Assembly (NCBI GenBank): GCA_963698885.1
Contig: CAVOSJ010000006.1
Location: forward strand, 1 to 64,000
Source of the DNA: JBARKJ01 sp963698885
GTDB lineage: Bacteria > Nitrospirota > JACRHJ01
Length of the DNA stretch: 64,000 nucleotides
Direction of reading: 5' to 3'
Below are positions 1-8,315 of this stretch, one piece after another. Each line of letters opens with the position of its first letter. The stretch's first letter is position 1. The position numbers were made by a program, and so were the translations under genes. Under the pieces are notes generated by a model. It did not search any database and was not told the DNA's origin. It worked only from the letters and a program-made list of their open reading frames with translations.

Positions 1-232
1 TACCGGCCCGGCGCCGAGCGTGTAGCTGAAAAGGGTCTCGCGTTGGGCACTACGTATTTTTTGGGCGGCAAGAGGGTCGTGTCGTAATCGAGGGCGAGTT
101 CGTCGAAAAAGTCGATCTTCCGGTAGGCGAATTTGAATTCTCTGGCTGCGGCGAACCGACCACCTCGTAGTCTCTGAGGAGGCCCTCCACGAAGTCCGGC
201 AGGTCGTCTTTTTTTATGCCATGAAGGCGCAT
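1..232 (-). pseudogene. 4Fe-4S hydrogenase/sulfite-reductase beta-subunit-like protein, N-terminal part, frameshifted
   Basis: The gene starts at the ATG at 232 and runs off the left edge, so only about 75 residues are visible. The frame opens with MRLHGIKKDDLPDFVEGL and DYEVVG. After a one-base shift near 145 it continues as FKFAYRKIDFF, LDYDTTLLPPKKYVVP, and after a second shift near 45 as RETLFSYTLGAGP. The order 'K-DL-F...Y-V-P', then 'LDYD-T-LPPK-Y', then 'R-TLF-Y' is what I associate with the beta (4Fe-4S) subunits of group 3 NiFe hydrogenases and anaerobic sulfite reductase subunit A. No cysteine cluster is inside the window, so the assignment rests on this N-terminal pattern only. Both breaks are repaired by adding one base. 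Confidence 0.5.
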
Positions 233-322
233 CGGTTCGCCCCATATTTGGTGTGTAACCCTTAAAGGTTAACAAAACAACCTGGAAGCGTCAAAAGTGT
301 CAAACCGAAATGAGAAGCGTGT

Positions 323-2833
323 TTAACGTACAGGCAGGAACAGCCTGAAGTTGCTTCCCGTTCCCGGCTCACTTGCAAGCTCGACCCGTCCGCCGTGGGC
401 TTCCGCAACCGCCTTTACTATCGCCAACCCGAGGCCGGTTCCTTTTATCCCCGCCGTCCGGGGTGAGCGGTAGTATTTTTCAAAGATAATTTCACTCTCT
501 TCGGCAGGAATTCCTTTACCGGAATCCACGACGGAAATAACTATAAAATCGCCGCCGGCTTCCCTGACCGGTTCCGCTTTCATCGTAATTTCGCCGCCAG
601 TAGGCGTGTAGTTGGCGGCGTTCTGGAGCAGGTTGGACACCGCCCGCTGCAGAAGTTTCCTGTCCAGGAGCGCTTTCGGCAGTCCATCCTCCATTTCTAT
701 TTTGAAGGAAAGGCCTTTCTTCTTAAAAGTCTTTTCGAAGCCCCTTCCGGCTTCCCGCAAGGCCTCCGGAACATCGGTCGGGGAAAGGTCGAGCGTCATC
801 TTTCCTGCCTCGGCCTTTGAGATAGTCAAAAAACTCTCGACGAGGCTATTCACCTTTTCACCGCTGTCATGGATTGTAGATATCACCTCCCTCGTTTCAT
901 CGTCAAGCCTGTTCCCGGCCATAAGAAGTTGCGTATAGCCGAGTATGACGGTGAGAGGGGATTTTAAATCGTGAGAGACCATGGCGTAAAAGTCTGTCTT
1001 CTGCTGTTCGAGTTTTTTTCTTTCGGTGATCTCGCGCGCAATGCCTATAGTGCCGTATAGTTCCCCTTTTTCGTTGAAAAGGGGCGTTTTAATCGTCTCT
1101 ATCCAAAGCATGTTGCCTTTTGAATCGACCATCTGTTCTTCGGAAATCATCCTTTTCCCGTTTCTGCAACCTTCTTATCATCCGCCATGTATTTCCCGGC
1201 CAGATCCTTAGGCCAGATGTCTATATCTCTTTTCCCTGGTATTTCTTCAGCGTTTATCCCGCAGGCATCCGCAAATGTATCATTCACGGCTAAAAACCTC
1301 CCTTCAACGTCCTTCAACCAGGCCATGTCGGGGATGTTTTCGATAATCGCCAGCAGCCGCTTTTCACTGGCGCGCATCTTTGCTTCCGCCTCCCTGCGCT
1401 CGGTGATGTCTATTAAAGAGCCTATTATGGAAGGTTTTCCTTTGTAAACTGTAACCGATCCGAGCGCCTCGACAAGGACGGTCTTGCCGTCCTTCCTCAA
1501 TAATCGGATTTCGTAATGGGCAGTTTTAGCTTCACCTTCAAGCCGCTTACGCATGTTTTCAGCCGTCATCGCCCGGTCGTCCGGATGTACAATCTCCAGC
1601 ATGTCTTTCAGGGCCAGCAGTTCTTCCACGAGTACCCCAGCATCTCGCAGGTCCGCCGGTTAACAAAGACAAAACGCCTCTCCCGTATTATGTAGGCTCC
1701 GACTATGGCTTCTTCCACCAATATCTGGAGCTTCTCGCCAAGCTCTCTCAGCGCTTCTTCGGCGATTTTACGCTCGGTGATGTCCTGGATTGTTCCATAA
1801 AGCCGGACTACCATACCACTGCCGTCCTTCACCGCTTTACCTCGTGCAATTACCCATCGATTAGCGCCATCAGGCCTGTTTACCTCAAGTTCAAGTTCGT
1901 ATGATCCGCCTGTTTTCAATGCCCGCCTGACAGTATCATCAAGGCGTGAAGAGCTTTCAGGCGTGTATATCTGCGGGCTCACATCATACTTGGGCGGAGC
2001 CTCTCCGGCGTCCATGCCGAAAATATTGTAGAGTTCTTCGGACCAGGTTGTAGTATTCTTTTCAATGTCCCAGCTCCAACTACCTATTTGGGCCAGGTGT
2101 TGCGCCTCCTTGAGTTCCGATTCGCTTTTCCTTTAGTGCTTCCCCGGCCATCTTCTCCTGCGTCATGTCCAATACAAAACCCATATAGCCCCTGAATTCT
2201 CCGTATATGTCATAAAACGGCGAACCGACATCCATTATTGTCCGGTATTCCCCGTCACAATTTCTAAGGCGGTATTCCATCCTGAATTTCCGCCTTTCCT
2301 TGAATGAACTTGAATAAATATCCAGGCAGTCTGGAAGGTCGTCCGGGTGCACGCCTTCCGCCCAGCCGTAGGCCAGCTCCTGCTCCATTGTGCGCCCGGT
2401 AAACTCAAGCCAGCTTTTGTTAAAAAAGACACATTCGGAATCCGGGCCGGACTGCCATACCGGGGTCGGGAATTCCTCGAAATAAAAGCCTGTAATAGTC
2501 CCTCGATTTTTCAAGAGCGTCTTCCGCTTTTCTACGTTTTACTATGAATAATGTCATCAGGATAAGTACGCATATTCCAAAAAACCGGTTGAAAATCGCT
2601 TCATAAAAATCAGGGTCCGGATTTAAATGAATTAAATCGACCAGCGTCAATACCGAGCAGAGGCCCGCATAAGAGATTATTTCCCCCCGTTTGAATACTC
2701 TGGATGCCATCCATAGCGGGAACAGGTATGCAAGCCATATCGCATAGCCCACCGGCGACAGCACGTCCACGATAAAGATTACTGCAGTAGCTATGAAAAT
2801 CAGCAGGTTTGCCTTAAAATCGGTCTTATTCAT
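323..2833 (-). pseudogene. multi-PAS membrane sensor histidine kinase, frameshifted
   Basis: One kinase of about 830 residues is spread over five reading-frame pieces. From the ATG at 2833 it has an N-terminal block of about four membrane helices (LLIFIATAVIFIVDV..., FFGICVLILMTLFIV). Four PAS/PAC units follow (for example YRLLF...VWQSGPDSECVF; GSWSWDIEKN; IVGAYIIRERRFVF; IIENIPDMAWLKDVEG), three of them closing in D-I/M-T-E/Q. Next come a HisKA H-box (MVSHDLKSPLT, His near 980) and a HATPase_c domain with N-box NLLQNAANY, G1 DSGKGIP and G2 GTGLGLAIV. Breaks lie near 2479, 2133, 1628 and 1149; each is restored by a one-base change, several in short homopolymers. It is closely related to the kinases at 9.7-11.2 kb and 13.3-15.1 kb. 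No response regulator is adjacent, so the partner is unknown. Confidence 0.75.
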
Positions 2834-3166
2834 ATATCATTAAATTTTATCATAAATTTAAAAAGCCCATCTGTTGATACTGCACCTTCATCTGTCGGCC
2901 CATTTATACTCATCGAGGAATCGATGCGATATTTGTTTGGTTGTCAAGGTTAATCGTTGAAATTGATATGCCATCCATTACCAAACCCGCAACGAATTAG
3001 CCCAAAATTGGCCCATTGAACACCAAAGGGGTCAGGCCCGAAAGCCTAACCCCTGGTGGTCATCGTCCTTTACGCTCGTCACACCCTTTAAGTCTTCGAC
3101 GAGTTTGGTCACCAGATGGAACAGCAGCTCCGATGAAACAGGAACTTTCTATTTAATTAGAGTAGC
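2834..3166. other. intergenic stretch with a palindromic repeat and an ORF scrap
   Basis: This 333-bp gap lies between the kinase and the Q-rich exported protein. It holds copy 1 of the GGGGTYAGGC palindrome and, on the minus strand from about 3148 to 3032, an open stretch reading VSSELLFHLVTKLVEDLKG with no start codon nearby. The scrap looks protein-like and may be a gene remnant, but I cannot assign it. I see nothing else clear. Confidence 0.35.
3027..3054. repeat. palindromic repeat, copy 1 (GGGGTYAGGC family)
   Basis: An imperfect hairpin: AGGGGTCAGGC on the left, GCCTAACCCCT on the right and a short CCGAAA loop, with CACCA/TGGTG extending the stem outward. The upstream bases (gcccattgaacaccaaa) recur beside copy 2 at 13.3 kb, so the repeat unit is larger than the hairpin. 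It resembles REP/RAYT-type extragenic palindromes. No transposase is visible. Confidence 0.6.
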
Positions 3167-4048
3167 TCACTCGCCCCGGTGTTTTTGCTCGCCCCCGCCC
3201 CCTTCACCTGGCGCGCGTCCCTGCTCCTTTTTCTGCCCGCGCGGCTGCTGAGCTTTCTCCTGAGGTTGTTTCTGCTGCCGCTGGACTTTCTCCTGAGGCT
3301 GCCTCTGCTGCCGCTGGACTTTCTCCTGAGGCTGTCTCTGCTGCGGCTGGACATTCTCCTGAGGCTGTCTCTGCTGCTGCTGGACTTCTCCTGAGGCTGT
3401 CTCTGCTGCGGCCGGACTTTCTCCTGAGGCTGTCTCTGTTGCGGCTGGATTTTCTCCTGAGGCTGTCTCTGCTGCCTGCCGAACTTTCTCCTGAGGCTGT
3501 CTCTGCTGCCGCTGAACCTCGGGCCTCTGTTGATATTGCTGTTGCCTTTGTTGTCTTAGCTGCTGTCTCTGCTGTTGTGGCCGAGGATGATAGCCCTGGA
3601 CGCCCCAAGTCCCTTGCGTCCAATGCCGGTCACTGTGCCAGCCCCTCCAGTTCGATTGGAGTTGTTGATAAGGAATCCGTTCATAGTTCCATCGGTGTCC
3701 GTTCCAATTATGGTCTCTGTAGTATCCCCTCCAACCCGGGTCTACATCAAAATAGAAGGTTGGGACATCGTTATAATAACCCCAGCCACGGTCATAATAA
3801 TGTGAGCGATACCAACGGCCGTCCCACAGGCGCCACCACCAGCCATCCCAGAAATACAGGTCTGCATCAATGGCAGGGTCAACGTAGACATCGTCCGCAT
3901 CAGGCAGCACTATCACATCTGGCGGTGCGGGAAATATGAGTGGCGGCGGCAGGGGGATTCCTATACTTATATTTACATCCGCCATTGTCGGAACCGGCAC
4001 TGCAATTGTAAACGCCAAAAGCAATGTTCCCCAAAATAGCTTCTTCAC
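3167..4048 (-). CDS. exported W/Y-rich protein with a Gln-Pro repeat tail
   Basis: I place the start at the GTG at 4048 because AAAGGAGG sits 7 bases upstream; an upstream in-frame GTG at 4087 lacks such a site. The leader VKKLFWGTLLLAFTIAV...TMA is a signal peptide. The mature N-terminal half is rich in Trp and Tyr (WDGWWWRLWDGRWYRSHYY), like small exported YXWGXW-type proteins. The C-terminal half is a low-complexity tail of 11-residue units (QRQPQEKVQRQ) encoded by 33-bp tandem repeats. The middle units read AETASGESPAA instead, which is the same repeat in another frame: one unit lacks a T near 3390 and a later one has an extra base near 3478, so the frame is lost and regained. Function unknown; probably a periplasmic or surface protein. 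Confidence 0.65.
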   Translation of the reverse strand: MKKLFWGTLLLAFTIAVPVPTMADVNISIGIPLPPPLIFPAPPDVIVLPDADDVYVDPAIDADLYFWDGWWWRLWDGRWYRSHYYDRGWGYYNDVPTFYFDVDPGWRGYYRDHNWNGHRWNYERIPYQQLQSNWRGWHSDRHWTQGTWGVQGYHPRPQQQRQQLRQQRQQQYQQRPEVQRQQRQPQEKVRQAAETASGENPAATETASGESPAAAETASGEVQQQQRQPQENVQPQQRQPQEKVQRQQRQPQEKVQRQQKQPQEKAQQPRGQKKEQGRAPGEGGGGEQKHRGE

Positions 4049-4101
4049 TTTGTTACCTCCTTTAAAGTTGCCTCCTTTAAACTTCACGGTCTTGCCGCCC
4101 T

Positions 4102-4323
4102 TCAGCCTTTCCTGCTTCCCGCAACAACCAGCGCGACGCCGCCCGCAAGCGCAATAGCGCCCACGATCGGAGTCAGCGGGATCGTTTTAGTCTTATCAGC
4201 CGTCAGATGGATCGGCCCGACATCTACGACTTTCTCTCTGGTCGTGTAGGTAATGCCTTGATACGCAAAGGACGCGATCCCTACAACAATGAGGAGGATG
4301 CCTATAATCGTATATGCTTTCAT
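4102..4323 (-). CDS. small two-helix membrane protein, unknown function
   Basis: A 73-residue protein with two hydrophobic segments (IIGILLIVVGIASFAY and PIVGAIALAGGVALVVAG) separated by a polar loop containing TTREKVVDVGPIHLTADK. AAAAGGGAG precedes the ATG at 4323 at good distance. I recognise the 'K-VDVGPI...TIPL-PI-GA' layout from small inner-membrane proteins in proteobacteria but cannot name a function. It sits in a run of small envelope genes (3.2-6.0 kb), all on the minus strand. Confidence 0.7.
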   Translation of the reverse strand: MKAYTIIGILLIVVGIASFAYQGITYTTREKVVDVGPIHLTADKTKTIPLTPIVGAIALAGGVALVVAGSRKG

Positions 4324-4431
4324 TTCACTCCCTTTTTAGGGTCCACAATGTGGAGCCGGAAACAGACAAGGCCGCGAAAAACGGCCTTGCTTGTCGGCAG
4401 ACGGTAAACCAGGCCACCATCTCGTGACCCT

Positions 4432-4597
4432 TTAATGCCTGTCCTGGTCGTAGTCGCCCCGGTCGCCGCGGTCGTGCATGGTCGTGATGCTCCTGGTCCC
4501 GGCCCCTTTCGTCCTCGTGTCGGTCATGCCAAAAACATCCGGAAAGCATAACCGTCGCTAACAGAACGGCAATCAACCCCAGCAATATACGTTTCAT
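4432..4597 (-). pseudogene. short His/Asp-rich lipoprotein with one frame break
   Basis: The ATG at 4597 follows GGAGGGCGAG. MKRILLGLIAVLLATVMLSGC is a lipoprotein signal with lipobox LSGC, followed by a charged tail (FWHDRHEDERGRDQEHHDH). The open frame then drifts into Arg/Pro-rich sequence and continues to 4325. A one-base shift near 4475 gives HDRGDRGDYDQDRH and a stop at 4432, in keeping with the composition before it. I therefore think the native product is about 54 residues and the longer frame is an artefact. Metal binding by the His/Asp tail is only a guess. Confidence 0.5.
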
Positions 4598-4636
4598 CTC
4601 GCCCTCCGTGGATAACCTTGATGCGATTACAACCCT

Positions 4637-4951
4637 CTACTTGATGTTAATGTTGTTTTTGACATCCGCAACGCCTTTGACTTCGCGCGCGATTTCGCCA
4701 GCCCTGTCCTTTTCCTGGGGGGTGTTGACAAAGCCGCTCAGCTGCACGACGCCTTTGAAGGTTTCGACGCTTATCTCGCGGGCCTTAGTGACAGGGTCGT
4801 TTACAAGCTCGGCCTTGACCTTTGTCGTAATGGACGAGTCGTCAACATATTGGCCGGTGCTCTCCTTCGTACGCGTGGCGGCGCAGCTCGCAAAGGCCAA
4901 TATCAGAGTGATGCACACCAGGTATTTCATAACATTTTTCATCTGCGTCAT
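4637..4951 (-). CDS. BON-domain lipoprotein
   Basis: I chose the ATG at 4951 because GGAGG lies 7 bases upstream. The frame is open to 4993 but has no ribosome site there. The leader MKYLVCITLILAFASC ends in a lipobox Cys. The mature part is one BON domain of about 70 residues: DDSSITTKVKAELVND, EISVETFKGVVQLSGFV, then AGEIAREVKGVADVKNNI, with the typical central G-V-L-G motif. BON proteins of the OsmY type sit in the periplasm or at the outer membrane and are often induced by envelope or osmotic stress. The leader DNA resembles that of the barrel gene at 9.7 kb. Confidence 0.85.
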   Translation of the reverse strand: MTQMKNVMKYLVCITLILAFASCAATRTKESTGQYVDDSSITTKVKAELVNDPVTKAREISVETFKGVVQLSGFVNTPQEKDRAGEIAREVKGVADVKNNINIK

Positions 4952-5030
4952 AAGAGCACCTCCAGTGATAATAAAAAGCGTTAGCGACATCATAACTTAT
5001 TATAAAATATATTAAAAAATCCTCATTCCG

Positions 5031-5552
5031 TCAAATTGCCGACATACGGCCACCTGAAAGCCATGGCATCATTTGAACGGGTCTTTCTTGCCTTTCATGA
5101 AATCTTTTTTGTTCAGGCCACATGCCTTTATAAAAATCAGGGTTCTCACTGGCAGGCATGGTATTATTCTGAGTCTCAGGTTGTCCTGGGTTAGGCGGCT
5201 TGTTTATCCCGGTTTTAGATTTAAACCCGGCGCCGGCTGGTACGGGTCTTGTTGTGGCGGTATTCCTTTGCTTGGGCAGTTTCTTACCCGGCTCCGATAA
5301 GAGCAAAACCTTTCCGGACTTGCTCGTGATCGACTTGACCACCCCCTTGGGGAACGACGCCTTGCCCGTTTTGTACATGAGCGTTATCGTCCCGCCCTTG
5401 AGGGTGTAAGCTTCCGCCTCAACCGTCTGTCCGTTCTTAAAAACGACCTTATAGGAGGCAGCCGCGGAAGCAGGGAGGGTTACAAAGAACAAGCAGGCCG
5501 CGCATAAAAGAACCTTGACGTACATATCCACCCTTGAGGTTATCGGACTCAT
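5031..5552 (-). CDS. exported protein of unknown function
   Basis: The frame is open to 5693, but the sensible start is the ATG at 5552, which overlaps the stop of the upstream gene (TGATG), so the two are probably translationally coupled; a second ATG at 5525 also begins a signal peptide. The leader MYVKVLLCAACLFFVTLPASA is cleavable. The mature protein starts with a compact beta-rich stretch (SYKVVFKNGQTVEAEAYTL, ITLMYKTGKASFPKGVVKSI) and then a Pro/Asn/Lys-rich, probably disordered tail. I do not recognise a family. Confidence 0.6.
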   Translation of the reverse strand: MSPITSRVDMYVKVLLCAACLFFVTLPASAAASYKVVFKNGQTVEAEAYTLKGGTITLMYKTGKASFPKGVVKSITSKSGKVLLLSEPGKKLPKQRNTATTRPVPAGAGFKSKTGINKPPNPGQPETQNNTMPASENPDFYKGMWPEQKRFHERQERPVQMMPWLSGGRMSAI

Positions 5553-5743
5553 CACTTCCCGATACGAATCCCGGTGATGGAGTTTAAGAGCCCGAAGGCA
5601 CTTAACAGCCAGAGAATCACCGCAATAACCACCACTACATTCAGGAGCTTCTTTATGGTGGATTGCATCGGTATGTAGCTGTTGATCACCCACAGGATCA
5701 ACCCGACGACAACCAAAACGATCACTAAGTGAACCAACGACAT
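5552..5743 (-). CDS. Thivi_2564-family small membrane protein
   Basis: A 63-residue protein behind an excellent ribosome site (AAAGGAGGACAGCT then ATG). It has two membrane helices, LVHLVIVLVVVGLILWVI and LNVVVVIAVILWLLSAFGLL, joined by NSYIPMQSTIKK, and ends in RIGK. This pattern (V-L-W-V-N-YIPM...IKK-LN-VV) is that of the Thivi_2564 family of tiny inner-membrane proteins, whose function is unknown. Its stop overlaps the next gene's start. Confidence 0.8.
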   Translation of the reverse strand: MSLVHLVIVLVVVGLILWVINSYIPMQSTIKKLLNVVVVIAVILWLLSAFGLLNSITGIRIGK

Positions 5744-5803
5744 AGCTGTCCTCCTTTCATTACCGGTGGCCTCATGCCATCACGGATCCACGTGCCCGGC
5801 CGC

Positions 5804-5959
5804 CTAAATCAGGCCCGCTAACAGCAGGATGATCACAATCAACAGGATCAAGCCCAGCCCTCCGCTCGGGTAGTAACCCCAACTTTTGCTGTGGGGCCAA
5901 GCGGGCAGTGCACCCACCAGGAAAAGGACCAGGACAATTATCAAAACTATTCCGAGCAT
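5804..5959 (-). CDS. DUF3309 small membrane protein
   Basis: A 51-residue ORF: MLGIVLIIVLVLFLVGALPA, then WPHSKSWGYYPSGGLGLILL and a second hydrophobic helix ending in AGLI. The central ALP-WP-S--WGY-PSGG motif is diagnostic of DUF3309, a family of tiny two-helix membrane proteins in many proteobacteria with no known function. It neighbours another tiny membrane protein on the same strand and probably belongs to the same envelope-stress-like group. Confidence 0.8.
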   Translation of the reverse strand: MLGIVLIIVLVLFLVGALPAWPHSKSWGYYPSGGLGLILLIVIILLLAGLI

Positions 5960-6082
5960 GTCGCGCACCTCTGTTTTTGTTGTGTTGTTACTCTCTTATG
6001 TCCTCATAATAATTATATCATAAACAACGGCTTGGATTAATCGTGCCCGCTCTAAAAAACGCGGTTATGTTATAATTTGAAC

Positions 6083-6607
6083 ATGATAGACATCAGGGCA
6101 TTATATACGCGCGCCGATAAAGTTGTTACTACCTGGATGGCGCGGCACGGAATTACGTTGCTGCGCCTGAGCATAGGCGTAGGTTCCTGTGGTTCGGCGC
6201 GTTGAAGTATCTTCCGGGCATGAGCCCTGCCGAGTCTCTGGCGACCAGGACTATAAACGACCTTACATTCGGAGCGATACAGCCTGAGCCAGCGAGGTAC
6301 ATATTGGCTTCCCTTGAGACGCTTATCGGCCTGGGCCTTTTATCCGGGAGTGTTTCTGAGGGCCGTTATATTCCTCCTGCTTTTTCATATGGCAGGTACT
6401 TTTACTCCGATACTGCTGTATCCGGGTGAGGTCTTCAAGGTCTTCCCTTATGCGCCCACGCTTGAAGGCCAGTTCATCATAAAGAACCTCGTGATAATTG
6501 CCGCCGCGCTTGTTGTTGGGGCCACCGTGCGCGGCGGCGCGCTTGTCGCCGAACCGGAAGCGGCAAAAAAGGCCGTAGCGGAAGCGGAAGTGGATGCAGA
6601 AAAATAA
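6083..6607 (+). pseudogene. DoxX-like membrane protein, frameshifted
   Basis: Rightward gene beginning MIDIRALYTRADKVVTTWMA at 6083. The frames join as LRLSIGVG, then LWFGALKYLPGMSPAESLA, LASLETLIGLGLLSG, then LRAVIFLLLFHMAGTFTPIL and FPYAPTLEGQFIIKNLVIIA. This order of four hydrophobic helices, with 'FGALK', 'E-LIGLGLL-G' and 'P-LEGQ-I-KN-V', matches DoxX/DUF417-type membrane proteins. Breaks lie near 6185 and 6340. A TATAAT stands 7 bases before the ATG without a good -35. The tail is Ala/Glu-rich (EPEAAKKAVAEAEVDAEK). Confidence 0.6.
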
Positions 6608-6634
6608 TTAAATTAAAAGCATAGGAGGCGGGTT

Positions 6635-6826
6635 ATGTCGTCGCATGAAGATGAGACACCGTTTGAAGAGGAGACCCCGGTTGAAGACAAGACACCGCTC
6701 CTTGAGACTCATCCATGTAACATATGTCCATGTTCTGACTTTGAGTCGAGCAATGCAGGCGATAACGTATGCACATGCGGACACAAGGAAAGCGACCACA
6801 AAGATTTCAAGTGGTCCAGCACTTGA
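6635..6826 (+). CDS. small Cys-rich, probably zinc-binding protein
   Basis: A 63-residue protein behind AGGAGGCGGGTT then ATG. The first 25 residues are acidic (ETPFEEETPVEDKTP). The C-terminal half carries CNICPCSDFESS and VCTCGHKESDHKDF, that is C-x2-C-x-C followed by C-x-CGH and two more His, enough for one or two metal sites. I know no characterised family with this layout. It lies just downstream of the DoxX-like gene on the same strand and could be cotranscribed. Confidence 0.6.
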   Translation: MSSHEDETPFEEETPVEDKTPLLETHPCNICPCSDFESSNAGDNVCTCGHKESDHKDFKWSST

Positions 6827-6872
6827 AAAACCATTTTAACAGGAAAGCAGGGGGAATTTGTCGACGACGCGT

Positions 6873-8268
6873 TTACAACCAGTGGGAAAATAAATGCGCG
6901 AACCAACTGCTGGAATCCTGTCTACCAGAGGGTCTTTTTACTCCACTCTTCCATTGAATCTGGTCGGACGCCGCAAGGTCATTTGCGAACATCTTCTCCA
7001 TTTCGACAGCGGACCCGTGGCTCAGAATAACCGCATTCACCTCATCATCACTTTGAAGGCTCCAGAAGTCCAGGTTTGTGGAGCCGACTATGAACCAGAC
7101 TCCGTCAATCACCGCGGTTTTCGCATGCATCATGGCATTGCGGTATTCATATATCTTTACACCCGCTTTCAAAAGCTCGGAATAATTATATCCGCTGTGC
7201 ATGTAAGGCCGGCATAAAATCGCTGATTGAGGTAAGAATAAGCTTTACGTCAACGCCGCGTCTGGCAGCCTCAGTCAAGGCATCCAGTATTTGGTCGTCG
7301 GGGATAAAATACGCATTCGTCAGATGAACCGAATGTTCAGCAAAAGCGATTGCGGACATATAGACGATAAAAGTGATTCCTGTTGCTCTCTCCCGGCGTG
7401 TTGCCGACCACCCGCACCAGGGCATGACCCTCTTCTTTCAGTGCGGGGAAATAGTTTTGTACAGAGAGTTTTGGCCCATTCTGCTTCTGCCATGTGTAAA
7501 GAAAAAGTTTTTGGAATTCAGCAACCGCAGGGCCTTCGATTTGAACGTCGGTGTCACGTACGGGCAGAGGCGTTCCTTTGACTTGTTTCCTTCCGGAAAG
7601 CCTGCTCGAGTAAACCTTACTGATATTGATACCCCCTGCAATAGCGACTTTGCCGTCCACGACCAAAATCTTGCGGTGGTCCGGATGAACCAAGCCATGC
7701 CGTGGGCCTTGAACGGATTTACCGGATTGAATTCGACCACGTGAATTCCCCGGCTTGCAAGCGCTGAAAAAAAGCAGGCGGGGGGTATTAACATGCCGAT
7801 GCTATCAAAAATGAGATTTACCTGAACGCCCTCAGCCTGTTTTTGAAGCGGCGGATCAGCAAATTTGCGGCCGACTTCATCATCCTCAATGATAAAGGTT
7901 TCAAGGTTGATATTGTCTTTGGCATTCTGTATCGCTTTGAACATTGCGTCATAGGCAGCATGACCATCGACGAGCAGAGTGACTTTGTTCCCCTTCGTCA
8001 GGGGACTGTCGGTGACCGTCTCTAACACGGCAGTCTGGCGTTCCAGAATGTCCGTCGGGTGGACTTGAACGCTTCAGCCGTTCCATGATCGCCTTGCTTT
8101 TCTAGGGGCGTTATCAGTCCGTTGGCCGAAGTGATTTGAGGTACCTGCGTAGCAGAGAATGTCGGCAGTCATTTCAGAGACGTTCGGTAAGGTCGCATTA
8201 TCCACTGCTGAGGATCAAGGAGTGGAAGCGAACAGAAAGGGCAAAAAGAAGGGCGTAACAGTTCTCAT
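6873..8268 (-). pseudogene. phospholipase D / cardiolipin synthase family protein, frameshifted
   Basis: A PLD-superfamily enzyme in at least five frame pieces. I place the start at the ATG at 8268 (MRTVTPFFLPFLFA, a signal peptide or anchor). The core begins TKGNKVTLLVDGHAAYDAMF and KDNINLETFIIEDDEVGRKFA, typical of cardiolipin synthase. HKD motif 1 is HRKILVVDG (about 7665) followed by AIAGGIN. HKD motif 2 is HAKTAVIDG (about 7125) followed by FIVGSTNLD. Both H-x-K-x4-D motifs are intact. Breaks are near 8150, 8050, 7692, 7400 and 7205. If functional it would make cardiolipin or cleave phosphodiesters at the inner membrane. The gene overlaps none of its neighbours. Confidence 0.75.
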
Positions 8269-8315
8269 ATTGTTATTATATCAAATAATCTACTTCGAAA
8301 ACTCTAACAACAACG

